Notes: generated by a model from the sequence alone, not told the origin. 64,000 bases of DNA from Bacteroidota bacterium (GCA_018829205.1 JAHJUE010000022.1:310001-374000); one strand, 5' to 3'; shown: positions 18,018-28,020, counted from the first letter of the stretch. Program-made: numbers and translations.

Positions 18018-20630
18018 ATGATAGACACAACGCCGTTAATGCGTCAATATTTTAAGATAAAGGAAGAAAATCCGGATACTATTCTTCTGTTCAGAGTCGG
18101 GGATTTTTTCGAAACTTTTGCCGACGACGCTAAACTTGCATCGAAGGTGCTGGGTATTACTCTTACTAAAAGAGCGAACGGTAAAGCCGCTTTTGTGCCT
18201 TTGGCAGGATTTCCTCATCATGCCATCGATACCTACCTTCCTAAACTTGTTAGAGCCGGATATAGGGTTGCGATATGCGAACAGGTTGAAGATCCGAAAT
18301 TAGCTAAAGGAATTGTAAAACGCGAAGTGGTGGAAGTTGTTACTCCGGGAGTTGCCGTCTCAGACAAACTGCTGGATCATAAAAAGAATAATTACCTGGC
18401 AGCAATATTTATTAAAGATGACATTGCGGGGTTATCATTCAGCGATATCTCAACAGGCGAATTTTTTGCTTATGAGGTAAATGAAAAAGAATTAAAGTCG
18501 CAGATCGGATTAATAAATCCTTCCGAAATAATAATCGCGAAAAATCAGAAAAGTATATTGGAACCGTTGATCCAAAAATTAAATCCAACCCTTAGAATTT
18601 CGAAAATTGACGAATGGATATTTAATTTTGACTTCGCGAACGATCTTCTTCTAAATCATTTTAATACTAGGACTTTAAAAGGGTTCGGGATTGAATATCT
18701 TAACGCGGGATTAATTTCAGCCGGCGCTGTATTAAATTACCTAAAGGAAACGCAGAAAGGAAATCTTGCTCACCTAAATAGAATTTCACTTTATAATCCT
18801 TCGGATTATATGCTTCTTGATTATTCAACAAAAAAAAATCTTGAAATAACATTCTCAATTCAGGAAGGCGGACGCGAAGGAACGCTTCTTTCGATTCTTG
18901 ATAATACCGATACTGCTATGGGCGGAAGAATGCTTAAGAAATGGGTCTCCGCCCCGTTGAGAAAATTGGAACCGATTAAACAAAGACAGGAATCAGTTGA
19001 AGATTTGGTAACTGCAAAGACTCTGCGTAAAAACCTAAAGAATGAATTAAAAGAAATCGGCGACCTCGAAAGATTAATTTCCAAGGTTTGTATGGGTAGA
19101 GCAAACCCGAGAGAATTGGTCAATTTAAAAACATCACTTAAAAAATTACCTGTTATTAAACAGCTGTTGGACAACTCTACTTCGCCGACATTAAAAAAAA
19201 TAAATCAGAACTTAAAAGATCTTGAAAATATAGTCGAAAAAATTGAGACATCAATTACCGACGACCCTCCGTTAAGTATAACAGACGGAGGAGTTATACG
19301 CCCTGGTTTTAGCGTTGAATTAGATGAACTTCGTGATCTTTCAGGCAACGCCAAAAACTGGATTGCCAATCTGCAGAAGACTGAAAGAGAACGCGCGAAT
19401 ATTTCATCATTAAAGGTAAGTTACAACAGAGTGTTCGGCTATTATATTGAAATCAGTAATACTCACAGAGATAAAATTCCAGAAAATTATATACGCAAAC
19501 AAACACTTGTAAACAGTGAACGATATATTACTCCCGAATTAAAAGAATATGAAGACAAAATTCTTAACGCGGAAGAAAATATTGTTGCACTTGAATCGCA
19601 ATTATACAATGATATTAGATCATTTGTCGCTACTGAAGCAGAAGCGGTTCAGGAAAACGCAAAACTTATTGCGATGCTTGATTGTCTTAGCTCATTTGCA
19701 GAATGCGCGGAAGCTTATAATTACTGCAAACCTGAAATTGACGAATCGGATGAAATTGATATTATCGACGGTCGTCATCCGGTGGTTGAAAGAATACTTC
19801 CACCCGGAGAAAAATATACTTCAAATAATTATAAAGCGAGCAACAAGGATGGTCAGATAATAATTTTAACCGGGCCTAACATGGCAGGCAAATCAGTTTA
19901 CCTGCGTCAAATAGGATTGATTGTTCTGCTTGCTCAAATCGGCTCATTTGTGCCTGCCAAAAAAGCGAGAATCGGTCTAGTTGATAAAATTTATACGCGT
20001 GTCGGAGCAAGCGATAATATATCTGCCGGCGAAAGCACATTCCTAGTTGAAATGCAGGAAGCGGCTAACATTCTAAATAACGCAACTTCTAAAAGTCTTG
20101 TGCTGCTTGATGAAATCGGCAGAGGCACCAGTACATTCGACGGAATTTCAATCGCATGGGCTATCACAGAATACCTGCATGAAAATCCCTTGGTTGCTGC
20201 AAAAACTTTATTCGCTACGCATTATCATGAATTAAACGAAATGGCAACAATATTTCCGAGAATTAAAAATTACAAAGTAGAAGTAAGAGAATACGAGGAC
20301 AAAGTAATTTTTCTTCATAAAGTAACAGCCGGCGGAGCTGATCATAGCTACGGAATTCAAGTTGGCCAGATGGCCGGCCTCCCGGTTTTTGTTACAAACA
20401 GGGCTAAGGAGATACTGCAGAATCTCGAAAGCAAAGAATTAACCCCTTACGAAATTAAAAAAGCAAAACTGGCAAAATTCAGAAATGAGGACGAACTTCA
20501 GATAAGCATGTTTGAATTTAAAGATGACGAAATTAGACAGGAAATTTCGGATATTGCCATTGATAATTTAACGCCTATTGAAGCTCTGAATAAATTAAAC
20601 GAATTAAGAAAAAAAGTTAAAGACAGCTGA
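18018..20630 (+). CDS. mutS: DNA mismatch repair protein MutS
   Basis: ATPase that recognises base mismatches and small loops and starts methyl-independent or MutL-directed repair. The mismatch-binding Phe30-x-Glu32 motif (GDFFETF) is intact, so this is MutS1 and not MutS2. Connector, lever and clamp domains fill residues 120-570, and the ATPase has Walker A GPNMAGKS near 619, Walker B LVLLDEIGRGT, and the ATHYHEL switch. The C-terminal SMFEFKDDEI tail resembles the beta-clamp/tetramerisation tail. The 870-residue length is normal. The stop is followed after one base by the DUF1684 lipoprotein start, so both are probably transcribed together. Confidence 0.97.
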   Translation: MIDTTPLMRQYFKIKEENPDTILLFRVGDFFETFADDAKLASKVLGITLTKRANGKAAFVPLAGFPHHAIDTYLPKLVRAGYRVAICEQVEDPKLAKGIVKREVVEVVTPGVAVSDKLLDHKKNNYLAAIFIKDDIAGLSFSDISTGEFFAYEVNEKELKSQIGLINPSEIIIAKNQKSILEPLIQKLNPTLRISKIDEWIFNFDFANDLLLNHFNTRTLKGFGIEYLNAGLISAGAVLNYLKETQKGNLAHLNRISLYNPSDYMLLDYSTKKNLEITFSIQEGGREGTLLSILDNTDTAMGGRMLKKWVSAPLRKLEPIKQRQESVEDLVTAKTLRKNLKNELKEIGDLERLISKVCMGRANPRELVNLKTSLKKLPVIKQLLDNSTSPTLKKINQNLKDLENIVEKIETSITDDPPLSITDGGVIRPGFSVELDELRDLSGNAKNWIANLQKTERERANISSLKVSYNRVFGYYIEISNTHRDKIPENYIRKQTLVNSERYITPELKEYEDKILNAEENIVALESQLYNDIRSFVATEAEAVQENAKLIAMLDCLSSFAECAEAYNYCKPEIDESDEIDIIDGRHPVVERILPPGEKYTSNNYKASNKDGQIIILTGPNMAGKSVYLRQIGLIVLLAQIGSFVPAKKARIGLVDKIYTRVGASDNISAGESTFLVEMQEAANILNNATSKSLVLLDEIGRGTSTFDGISIAWAITEYLHENPLVAAKTLFATHYHELNEMATIFPRIKNYKVEVREYEDKVIFLHKVTAGGADHSYGIQVGQMAGLPVFVTNRAKEILQNLESKELTPYEIKKAKLAKFRNEDELQISMFEFKDDEIRQEISDIAIDNLTPIEALNKLNELRKKVKDS

Positions 20631-20631
20631 T

Positions 20632-21249
20632 ATGAATTCTAAAAATATTTTAGTATTTCTTTTACCGATTCTTTTTTTATCGGCTTGCGGAAAAGATTAT
20701 ACTCCGGATGAAAAATTATATATATCAAAAATTCAAAAAGAAAGAGTTGAAACCGATAAATGGTATAAAGAAAACGACAATTCACCTTTTAACAAAAAAG
20801 GAAAGGTTGAATTCCATCCGTTAAAATATTTTGATGCCGATCCGTCTTTTGTATATAAAAGCAAACTTAATGAATTTGATAAGAAAGATACTGTTGTTGT
20901 TTACGGTACAAAGGGTGAACCCAGAAATACGGTTAGATACGGTTATGTTAGTATAAAAAGAAACGGAATTGATTATAAAATTAATGTATATGAAAGCAGC
21001 GGAAAAGAAGGCGAAAAATATTACAGTATTTGGTTTACCGATAAAACAACAAACGAAACGACTTACGGAGTAGGCCGCTACCTTAATTTTGAAAAAACAG
21101 ATGACCCGGAATATTTATATACAATAGATTTTAACATGGCATATAATCCTTATTGTGCATACTCGTCAAATTATTCATGCGCAATTCCTACAAAAGACGA
21201 TTACATCGATCTTGCGATTGAAGCAGGCGAGAAAAAATTTCATGAATAA
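20632..21249 (+). CDS. DUF1684-family lipoprotein
   Basis: A 205-residue predicted lipoprotein. The first 18 residues form a signal peptide with lipobox LSAC, Cys19 being the lipidation site. The mature part has the DUF1684 marks: an FHPLKYF...DPSF start, GVGRYLNF in the middle, and the conserved C-terminal block TIDFNMAYNPYCAYS followed by CAIP. The family is widespread but has no established biochemical role. It begins one base after the mutS stop and ends 15 bp before aroF, so it lies inside the mutS-aroF transcription unit, though nothing ties it to repair or aromatic synthesis. Confidence 0.8.
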   Translation: MNSKNILVFLLPILFLSACGKDYTPDEKLYISKIQKERVETDKWYKENDNSPFNKKGKVEFHPLKYFDADPSFVYKSKLNEFDKKDTVVVYGTKGEPRNTVRYGYVSIKRNGIDYKINVYESSGKEGEKYYSIWFTDKTTNETTYGVGRYLNFEKTDDPEYLYTIDFNMAYNPYCAYSSNYSCAIPTKDDYIDLAIEAGEKKFHE

Positions 21250-21264
21250 TTTACGGAGAATAAA

Positions 21265-22281
21265 GTGGTTGTAGTTCTTGAAAATAATATTAGCGAAGAA
21301 CAAATAAACGAGATAGTAAAACAGCTTGAAGATTTCGGATTTCAGATTCATAAATCAACCGGCGTTCAGAAAACGATTCTTGGGGCAATAGGAGTAAAAC
21401 CTAATTTTGATACAAGAAAAGTAAAAATATTAAAAGGTGTCGCGGACGTATACCGCGTGACTGCGCCGTATAAACTGGCCAGCAGAAGTTTCCATGAACA
21501 TGATTCTATTATAAAAATTAAAGATGTTGAAATAGGCGGAAATAATATTGCATTAATGATTGGCCCATGTTCTGTTGAAAGCGAAGAGCAGATTTTTACA
21601 TTAGCCGAGATTGTTGCCGACAGCGGTGCAAAAATTTTAAGAGGCGGAGCTTTTAAACCCAGAAGTTCACCTTATTCTTTCCAGGGAATGGGTGAAGAGG
21701 GTCTAAAAATTATGAGACAAGCTGCTGATAAATACGGTCTTCTTGTAATAACAGAAGTAATGGAAAATTCTCAAATTGATTTAATTTCAAAATACACAGA
21801 TATTTTTCAAGTTGGCGCCAGAAATATGCAGAACTTTTCACTAATCAAAGAACTTGGCAATTCTCAAATTCCGGTTATGCTTAAAAGAGGTCTATCGGCT
21901 ACTATTGAAGAATGGTTAATGTCGGCTGAGTATATTCTGGCGAACGGAAATAAAAATGTAATGCTCTGTGAAAGAGGAATCAGAACTTTCGAAACATATA
22001 CAAGAAATACATTCGATTTATCCGCTATCCCTGTAATTCATAAGAAAAGTCATTTACCGGTTGTTGCCGATCCATCGCATGCAACAGGATTAAGAGATCA
22101 AGTTGCGCCAATGGCAAGAGCTGCCGTTGCGGCAGGTGCAGATGCTTTAATGATTGAAATACATAATGATCCTGCAAACGCATTATCTGACGGACCGCAG
22201 GCCTTGCTTCCGTCAGATTATTTGACTCTTGTGGGTGAATTAAAATTAATTGCTCAGGCAATAGGGAGAACAATAAATTAA
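21265..22281 (+). CDS. aroF: 3-deoxy-7-phosphoheptulonate (DAHP) synthase, type I-beta
   Basis: First enzyme of the shikimate pathway, joining phosphoenolpyruvate and erythrose 4-phosphate. Residues 1-70 form the ferredoxin-like regulatory domain of the Thermotoga-type I-beta enzymes, and the TIM barrel covers about 95-335 with MIGPCSVES, RGGAFKPRSSPYSFQG, VMLKRG, LCERGIRTFE and VVADPSHATG motifs. Feedback control through the N-terminal domain is known in relatives and inferred here. The start is a GTG preceded by GGAG nine bases upstream. tyrA follows after 139 bp on the same strand, giving a small aromatic amino-acid cluster. Confidence 0.96.
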   Translation: MVVVLENNISEEQINEIVKQLEDFGFQIHKSTGVQKTILGAIGVKPNFDTRKVKILKGVADVYRVTAPYKLASRSFHEHDSIIKIKDVEIGGNNIALMIGPCSVESEEQIFTLAEIVADSGAKILRGGAFKPRSSPYSFQGMGEEGLKIMRQAADKYGLLVITEVMENSQIDLISKYTDIFQVGARNMQNFSLIKELGNSQIPVMLKRGLSATIEEWLMSAEYILANGNKNVMLCERGIRTFETYTRNTFDLSAIPVIHKKSHLPVVADPSHATGLRDQVAPMARAAVAAGADALMIEIHNDPANALSDGPQALLPSDYLTLVGELKLIAQAIGRTIN

Positions 22282-22324
22282 TCATCATCCTTATTAGTTT
22301 ATTTTCTATAATGTTCTGTTTTTT

Positions 22325-22357
22325 TTCTCCATATCAAATTCATGATTTAATGGAGAA
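22325..22357 (+). other. Inverted repeat / hairpin between aroF and tyrA
   Basis: Arms TTCTCCAT (22325-22332) and ATGGAGAA (22350-22357) are perfect 8-bp complements, and an inner pair ATCA/TGAT (22333-22336, 22343-22346) lengthens the stem around a 6-base loop with a 3-base bulge. No T-run follows the 3' arm on either strand, so it is not a standard terminator. It sits about 64 bp before tyrA and could be an operator, an RNA stability element or a regulatory leader hairpin. Confidence 0.4.
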
Positions 22358-22420
22358 TTTCCGTAATAATTACTGTCATTATTTTTTAATAAAACCTTTG
22401 TAACGTAAGACTAGAATAAA

Positions 22421-23500
22421 TTGGAAATTAAAAGAATATCCATACTTGGTTTGGGTTTAATAGGAGGCTCAATAGCTAAAGCGCTGAAAAATTCCGCTTT
22501 AGAATTGGAAATTTATGCTTACGATAAAGATGATATTTTAAACTCGGCATTTCAAGAAAAAAATATAGATAAAAAACTTAATAATATTTACGAGTCACTG
22601 GATTGCGATTTAATTTTTATATGTCTTCCAGTTAACGCTTCTATAAAAACATTTAAAGAACTTGTTCCGAAATTAAATAAAGCCACAATTCTTACTGACG
22701 TTTGCGGTGTTAAATATCCATTCCAAAAAATATGGGACGAATCTGCAAGCGAGGGTATTTACATTGGCGGTCACCCTATGGCAGGCAAAGAAAAAGGCGG
22801 TTATAAAAACTCCGATCCCCTTCTCCTCGAAAACTCAGTTTATATTGTTACTCAGGATTTAAGCGGCAACAATGAATTATCTGAATTCAGAAAAATAATT
22901 GAAGCTCTTGGCGCTAAAATACTGCATGTCCCTGCAAAACAGCACGATATAATTGCAGCGAGCGTAAGCCATCTGCCTCAGCTCGTTTCTGTTGCCTTGG
23001 TAAACACGGCATCTTTAAAAACCGATAATTATAATTTTTTAGATCTTGCCGCCGGCGGATTCAGGGATATGACCCGTATTGCATCAAGTGATTTTGAAAT
23101 TTGGGAACCGATACTTTCGGAAAACAAAAATGAAATTCTTACCGCTATTGACAAATTTATTTATGAGCTTGAAAGGTTAAAAAGTAATTTAAAGAATGAT
23201 AATCTGAATGAAATTAATGATTCTTTCAAACAAGCTAGAAAGAGCAGGGATGAAATACCCCAGAATACAAAAGGTTTCTTATCTCCCCTGCACGATATTT
23301 TTATTTTTGTTAGTGATGAACCCGGAGTGTTAAGTAAAATTACAACTGAATTATTCAAACTTAACATCAACATAAAAGACATAGAGCTTTTAAAAATTCG
23401 AGAAGGATCGGGGGGAACTTTCAGACTTTCATTCGACTCCGGAAAGGACGCAGAAAAAGCGAACCAAATTCTTACTTCCCAAGGTTTCAGAATAAAATAA
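22421..23500 (+). CDS. tyrA: Prephenate dehydrogenase with C-terminal ACT domain
   Basis: NAD(P)-dependent enzyme converting prephenate to 4-hydroxyphenylpyruvate in tyrosine synthesis. The Rossmann motif GLGLIGGS is at residues 10-17. GGHPMAGKEKGG holds the conserved catalytic-region His, and the helical dimer domain follows with VSHLPQL and FRDMTRIASS. From about 290 an ACT domain begins (FVSDEPGVLSKI), which normally binds tyrosine for feedback control. The 359-residue length is typical of TyrA with ACT. The start is a TTG with no better ATG nearby. It is 10 bp upstream of the sensor-kinase gene. Confidence 0.93.
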   Translation: MEIKRISILGLGLIGGSIAKALKNSALELEIYAYDKDDILNSAFQEKNIDKKLNNIYESLDCDLIFICLPVNASIKTFKELVPKLNKATILTDVCGVKYPFQKIWDESASEGIYIGGHPMAGKEKGGYKNSDPLLLENSVYIVTQDLSGNNELSEFRKIIEALGAKILHVPAKQHDIIAASVSHLPQLVSVALVNTASLKTDNYNFLDLAAGGFRDMTRIASSDFEIWEPILSENKNEILTAIDKFIYELERLKSNLKNDNLNEINDSFKQARKSRDEIPQNTKGFLSPLHDIFIFVSDEPGVLSKITTELFKLNINIKDIELLKIREGSGGTFRLSFDSGKDAEKANQILTSQGFRIK

Positions 23501-23510
23501 TTTTATAAAT

Positions 23511-25400
23511 ATGATATTAAATTTAATATTTACATATACAATTTTGATCTTATTTAACGGTCTAATTATTTTTTCTCCGGCTGAAACTGATTCGTTAGAA
23601 ACCCGGATACAAAATACTTCGGGTATTGAAAAACTATACCTTCTTGAGAAAGCGGCTGAAGAGTTAATGCATGTTTCACCGAATAAAAGTCTGATTTATG
23701 CAAAAGAAGGTCTTTCATTAGCAGAGTATTATAACATCTCAGACAAAAAAATTAAATTTTTATCTGTTATCGGATTAGGATATAGACTAAAAGGCGATTA
23801 TAACCAGTCGCTTGAATATTATCTTAAAACACTTCCACTGGTCGAAGAACAAAACAATCCGCTTGAAATCGCAAATATTAAAAATGAGATAGGAAATGTT
23901 TATAATTACATTGGGATACTTGACAAGGCATTGGAATATTACAAAGAATCGATGCTAATCAGAGAAAACGAAAAAGATACTTTATATATAGCAAAATCAT
24001 TAAACAATATCGGTAATATTTATAAGAACAAAGGTGAACTGCAGCTAGCCCTTAATACTTTATTCAAATCACTTAGTCTTAAAATAAAAATGGGTGATAA
24101 AAACGGAGTTGTTACTACACAAAAAAATATTGGCAGTGTGTATACAAAATTAGGTGAGATTGATTCTGCATTAATATATTTTGAAAAAGCGCTGGACGCA
24201 GAATCGACAATTGGAGACAGTCTCGGTGTTATCAACTCCCTGATATTAATGGGAACTGCATATTATGAAAATAATGAATTTGAAAAAGCTGAAGCAATAG
24301 CTTTAAAAGCTTTGGGAATGGCAAAAATCTCGGAAACAAATTATTTTATTTTTAACTGCAACTATTTGCTTTATCAGATATATGAAAAAAAAGGAAACTT
24401 CGGCAAAGCACTTTCATTTCTTAAAGATTATCTAAAAATAAGAAATGAAATGTTTAACGAGGAAAGACACAAAGCCTCGTTGGAAGTCGAAGCCGCATAT
24501 CAGCTTCGCGAAAAAGAAAAACAGGTTCATGAATTGGAACTTAATAAAAAAGATCTTCAATCGAACATACTAATAATTATTTCTATTGTAGCTGTCGGGT
24601 CCGTTATTATATTTATTTTTATTTATAAAGATAAGATTAAGAACTCGTCTGTAATTCGAGGGAAAAATGAAGAGCTGCAAAAAGCGATTCAGCATTCCGA
24701 AAGAGCAAATCAAATGAAGTCTGATTTTCTTGCTCAAATGTCGCATGAAATCAGAACGCCCATTAATACTATATTAAATTACACTTCCCTTCTTAAAATG
24801 GAATTTGAAAATGATCTGCCTGAAGATTTAGAAGGTAGTTTTAATTCAATACAAAACGCCGCGACAAGATTATTAAGGACAATTGACTTAGTATTAAACA
24901 TGTCGGATATAGAATCGGGCACTTACGAAATAATACCTCAGAAAATGAATATTTTAAACGATATTGTTGAGCCGATTTACCTTGAGTTTTATAACAGCGT
25001 GAAAGCAAAAGGGCTGGAATTTAAAATTATTAAAGAAATAAATCCTGATACAGAAGTAGAAATCGATGCATATACTATTTTACAGGTAATGGCTAATCTT
25101 GTCGACAATTCAATTAAATATACTGCTTCAGGCAGAATTGAAATCAGGTCGTATCTTATCAATAACAAACCGGCTATTGATATCACCGATACAGGTATTG
25201 GTATTTCTGAAAAGTATATTCCGCAGTTATTCACAAAATTTTCACAGGAAGATCAGGGATATACAAGAAAGTTTGAAGGTACAGGCTTGGGTTTGTCGCT
25301 TGTAAAAAAATATTGTGAAATTAACAACTGTGATATCTCCGTAAAAAGCAGAAAAGGAGAAGGGACTACATTTACACTAATTTTTAATAATTTTGTTTAA
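23511..25400 (+). CDS. TPR sensor histidine kinase
   Basis: A 629-residue orphan sensor kinase. An N-terminal hydrophobic signal/anchor is followed by about six TPR repeats (roughly 35-320) likely exposed outside the cytoplasm, a coiled coil, one membrane helix near 347-367, a second short coil, then HisKA with the phospho-His near 412 in MSHEIRTPINT and an HATPase with NLVDNSIKYT, DTGIGIS and GTGLGLSLVKKYCE. Unlike the kinase at 11748-14072 it has no PAS domain. No response regulator is adjacent. The gene starts 10 bp after tyrA and its 3' end overlaps the convergent FAD oxidoreductase by 17 bp. Confidence 0.9.
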   Translation: MILNLIFTYTILILFNGLIIFSPAETDSLETRIQNTSGIEKLYLLEKAAEELMHVSPNKSLIYAKEGLSLAEYYNISDKKIKFLSVIGLGYRLKGDYNQSLEYYLKTLPLVEEQNNPLEIANIKNEIGNVYNYIGILDKALEYYKESMLIRENEKDTLYIAKSLNNIGNIYKNKGELQLALNTLFKSLSLKIKMGDKNGVVTTQKNIGSVYTKLGEIDSALIYFEKALDAESTIGDSLGVINSLILMGTAYYENNEFEKAEAIALKALGMAKISETNYFIFNCNYLLYQIYEKKGNFGKALSFLKDYLKIRNEMFNEERHKASLEVEAAYQLREKEKQVHELELNKKDLQSNILIIISIVAVGSVIIFIFIYKDKIKNSSVIRGKNEELQKAIQHSERANQMKSDFLAQMSHEIRTPINTILNYTSLLKMEFENDLPEDLEGSFNSIQNAATRLLRTIDLVLNMSDIESGTYEIIPQKMNILNDIVEPIYLEFYNSVKAKGLEFKIIKEINPDTEVEIDAYTILQVMANLVDNSIKYTASGRIEIRSYLINNKPAIDITDTGIGISEKYIPQLFTKFSQEDQGYTRKFEGTGLGLSLVKKYCEINNCDISVKSRKGEGTTFTLIFNNFV

Positions 25401-26943
25401 TATACCTTACTGCCGCGTCCGCGCAATTTTCGCCGTCAATAGCCGCGGACATAATTCCCCCTGCGTACCCGGCACCTTCACCGCAAGGAAATAGGCCTTT
25501 AATTTCAACATGCATTAATGTTTCAGAATCACGCGGAATTCTTATGGGAGAACTTGTGCGTGTTTCAGATGCAAGAATTTGCGCTTCTTCTGTTAAGTAG
25601 CCCTTCATTTTTTGACTAAATATCAATAAACTTTTCTTTAATCTGTAAGAAATATTTTTCGGCAGCAGTTCGTGAATTGGGGAACTTACTGTTCCGGGAA
25701 TATAGGATGTTTGCGGAAGTGATGATGAAATTTTACCCTTTATAAAATCAGTTAAACGCTGAGCAGGAGCTGTCTGGTTTTCTCCTCCGGCATTAAATGT
25801 TGCTTGTTCAACAAAACGCTGATACATTAATCCTGCAAAAACGCCGTGTTCATTGAATTGTTTCCAATCCCTTTCGTCTATTGAAACTACCAAACCTGAA
25901 TTCGCAAATGGGGAATCCCTTCTTGAAACCGACATTCCGTTTAACACCAATTCACCCGGGGAAGTTGATGCGGGAATAATTATTCCGCCGGGACACATAC
26001 AGAAGGAATAAACTCCTTTTTCATCTACCTGACAATTTAAAGCATAACTTGAGGCAGGTAAATTTTTGTGCCTATTTTTTGTATGATACTGAATTGTATC
26101 AATAAGCTGCTGGGGATGCTCAACTCTAACGCCCATTGCGAAAGGCTTAGCTTCTATTTTTATCTTATGTTTATCGAGCAGATAATATATATCTCTTGCG
26201 GAATGACCGGTTGCCAATATTACTGCGTTCCCAGTAAGCTCTATATTATCATTAATAATTATTCCTTCTATCTTTTCATTATTAACTATAAGATCTGTAA
26301 CACGTGAATCAAATAAATATTCACCGCCATTATTAATTATAGTGTTTCTAATTTCTTCAACAACTTTAGGAAGTTTGTTTGAACCGATATGCGGATGGGC
26401 ATCAATCAAAATCTCATTCTGTGCGCCGTGCTGCACCAGAAGATTTAAAATTCTTTTAACATTTCCGCGTTTAATTGACCGAGTATAAAGTTTGCCGTCA
26501 CTATATGTGCCTGCGCCCCCTTCCCCAAAACAATAGTTTGAATCCGGATTTACAATATGATCTCTTTGAATAGCTTTTAAATCACGGCGTCTCGACCGCA
26601 CATTTTTACCGCGTTCTATAACCACCGGTTTTATTCCGAGTTCAATTAATCTTAAAGCGGCAAACATTCCAGCTGGCCCGCCTCCGACTATCAAAACCTT
26701 TTTCTTCGAGTTGACCCGGTTAAATTTTATTTCTTCAAAAATTTCTTTTGGTTTTTCATTAATATAAACGAGTGTTCTTAATTTAAATACTGGAGATTTT
26801 CGCGCGTCAATTGAACGTCGAATTACTTTTACTGCCGAAATATCTTCAGTATTAATTCGTAAGTTTTTAGCGGCTTGTTTTTTTTGATATTCGTAATCAA
26901 ATACAAAATCCGGGTGAACCGAAAGTTCGATTTCTTTTATCAT
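25384..26943 (-). CDS. NAD(P)/FAD-dependent oxidoreductase (COG2509 type)
   Basis: Flavoprotein of 519 residues. A 75-residue N-terminal alpha/beta domain precedes the FAD-binding GGGPAGM motif at 87-92. Further markers are ERG at the end of the second strand, CFGEGGAGTYSDGKL, ILATGHSARD, AMGVRVEHPQ, CMCPGGIIIPA and the C-terminal GEGAGYAGGIMSAAIDG FAD block. This is the uncharacterised FAD-dependent dehydrogenase family distantly like glutathione/thioredoxin reductase folds, without a redox CxxxxC pair. The reaction is unknown. The ATG has a GGGGA ribosome site. It is convergent with, and overlaps by 17 bp, the upstream kinase gene. Confidence 0.88.
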   Translation of the reverse strand: MIKEIELSVHPDFVFDYEYQKKQAAKNLRINTEDISAVKVIRRSIDARKSPVFKLRTLVYINEKPKEIFEEIKFNRVNSKKKVLIVGGGPAGMFAALRLIELGIKPVVIERGKNVRSRRRDLKAIQRDHIVNPDSNYCFGEGGAGTYSDGKLYTRSIKRGNVKRILNLLVQHGAQNEILIDAHPHIGSNKLPKVVEEIRNTIINNGGEYLFDSRVTDLIVNNEKIEGIIINDNIELTGNAVILATGHSARDIYYLLDKHKIKIEAKPFAMGVRVEHPQQLIDTIQYHTKNRHKNLPASSYALNCQVDEKGVYSFCMCPGGIIIPASTSPGELVLNGMSVSRRDSPFANSGLVVSIDERDWKQFNEHGVFAGLMYQRFVEQATFNAGGENQTAPAQRLTDFIKGKISSSLPQTSYIPGTVSSPIHELLPKNISYRLKKSLLIFSQKMKGYLTEEAQILASETRTSSPIRIPRDSETLMHVEIKGLFPCGEGAGYAGGIMSAAIDGENCADAAVRYIKQNY

Positions 26944-27027
26944 TTTTTTGTCCCCTATTTATGAGGAAATTATTTAGTTAAAAGTTTGTATAGTTGGAAA
27001 GTTTAAAAAGTGATTTTAATAATTCTA

Positions 27028-27819
27028 TTAATATGTTGATTTTATTATTCCGCCGTCAATTTGAGTAGTTGTTCCCGTAATATATCCGGCCTGCTCGCTC
27101 GCGAGATAAACAATATAGGCGCCGAGTTCATCCGGGCGTGCAAGTCTTTTCATTGGTACATTGTTCGCCATTTGCGCAAGCACATGCTCATGCGATTCGC
27201 CGCTTTCTTTTGCGCGGCTTACTGCCAGTTCATACAATCTCGCGGTTAATGTATATCCCGGAGCGACATTATTAAAAGTAATATTATATTTGCCGTATTC
27301 ATTGCTTAATGTTTTAGACATTGCAGTAACTGCGCTGCGTAATGAATTTGATAATATCAAATTTTCTACCGGCTGTTTAACTGAAAGTGAAGTAACATTA
27401 ATAACTCTGCCCCAATGTTTTTCTTTCATTCCTGGAAGCACCAGTCTTGTAAATCTTACCGCGCTCATTAATACCTGATTAAATGCATATTCCCATTCAT
27501 CATCGCTTAAATTTTCAAAATAGCCTGGAGTCGGCCCGCCGCAGTTATTAACTAAGATATCTATATTGCCTATTTTTTCTTCTACAAGTTTAACTGTCTT
27601 TTCAATATCCGACGGTTTATTTATATCACACACCGTCCAAAAAGGTTCAATATTTAATTGAGTTTTAATTTCTTCAACAGCTTTTAATAAATTGTCTTTA
27701 CTGCTGGAGCAAATTGCAACATTGCATCCTTCTTTTATGAACTCATCAACAGCTGCTCTTCCGATTCCCATACTGGATGCCGTAACTAATACTGTTTTTC
27801 CTTTTATTCCTAAATTCAT
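27028..27819 (-). CDS. SDR-family oxidoreductase without the YxxxK motif
   Basis: A 263-residue short-chain dehydrogenase/reductase fold protein. The cofactor loop reads TASSMGIG (13-20) instead of TGxxxGIG; NNCGGPTPG is the NNAG-equivalent strand, and INVTSLS supplies the usual active-site Ser region. Where YxxxK is expected the sequence reads ILSNSLRSAV, so the catalytic Tyr and Lys are absent. This matches a known FabG-like SDR subgroup with an LxLSNxxR block, whose reaction is not clear. The C-terminal YITGTTTQIDGG is normal. The start has a GGTGG ribosome site. It lies downstream of the ackA terminator and is probably its own unit. Confidence 0.85.
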   Translation of the reverse strand: MNLGIKGKTVLVTASSMGIGRAAVDEFIKEGCNVAICSSSKDNLLKAVEEIKTQLNIEPFWTVCDINKPSDIEKTVKLVEEKIGNIDILVNNCGGPTPGYFENLSDDEWEYAFNQVLMSAVRFTRLVLPGMKEKHWGRVINVTSLSVKQPVENLILSNSLRSAVTAMSKTLSNEYGKYNITFNNVAPGYTLTARLYELAVSRAKESGESHEHVLAQMANNVPMKRLARPDELGAYIVYLASEQAGYITGTTTQIDGGIIKSTY

Positions 27820-28020
27820 TTTGCCACCTTTCTTTTAACACCGCACTCAAAAAAAACAAATGGATTAACGGTTTTAATAAATTTAATTTACTGTTATATC
27901 ACTATTTGGTTTACGCCGCGGGATATTAATATAACAATATAAATCGGGACAAGTTAATTTCAAGTTTTAAAATAATAATAATATTTTTAACAAGTTCAAT
28001 TTGCATGGGTTATATTAATA

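Noticed and set aside
22325-22357. Hairpin after aroF as a terminator
   Set aside because: No T-run follows the 3' arm on either strand; kept as an unexplained hairpin.
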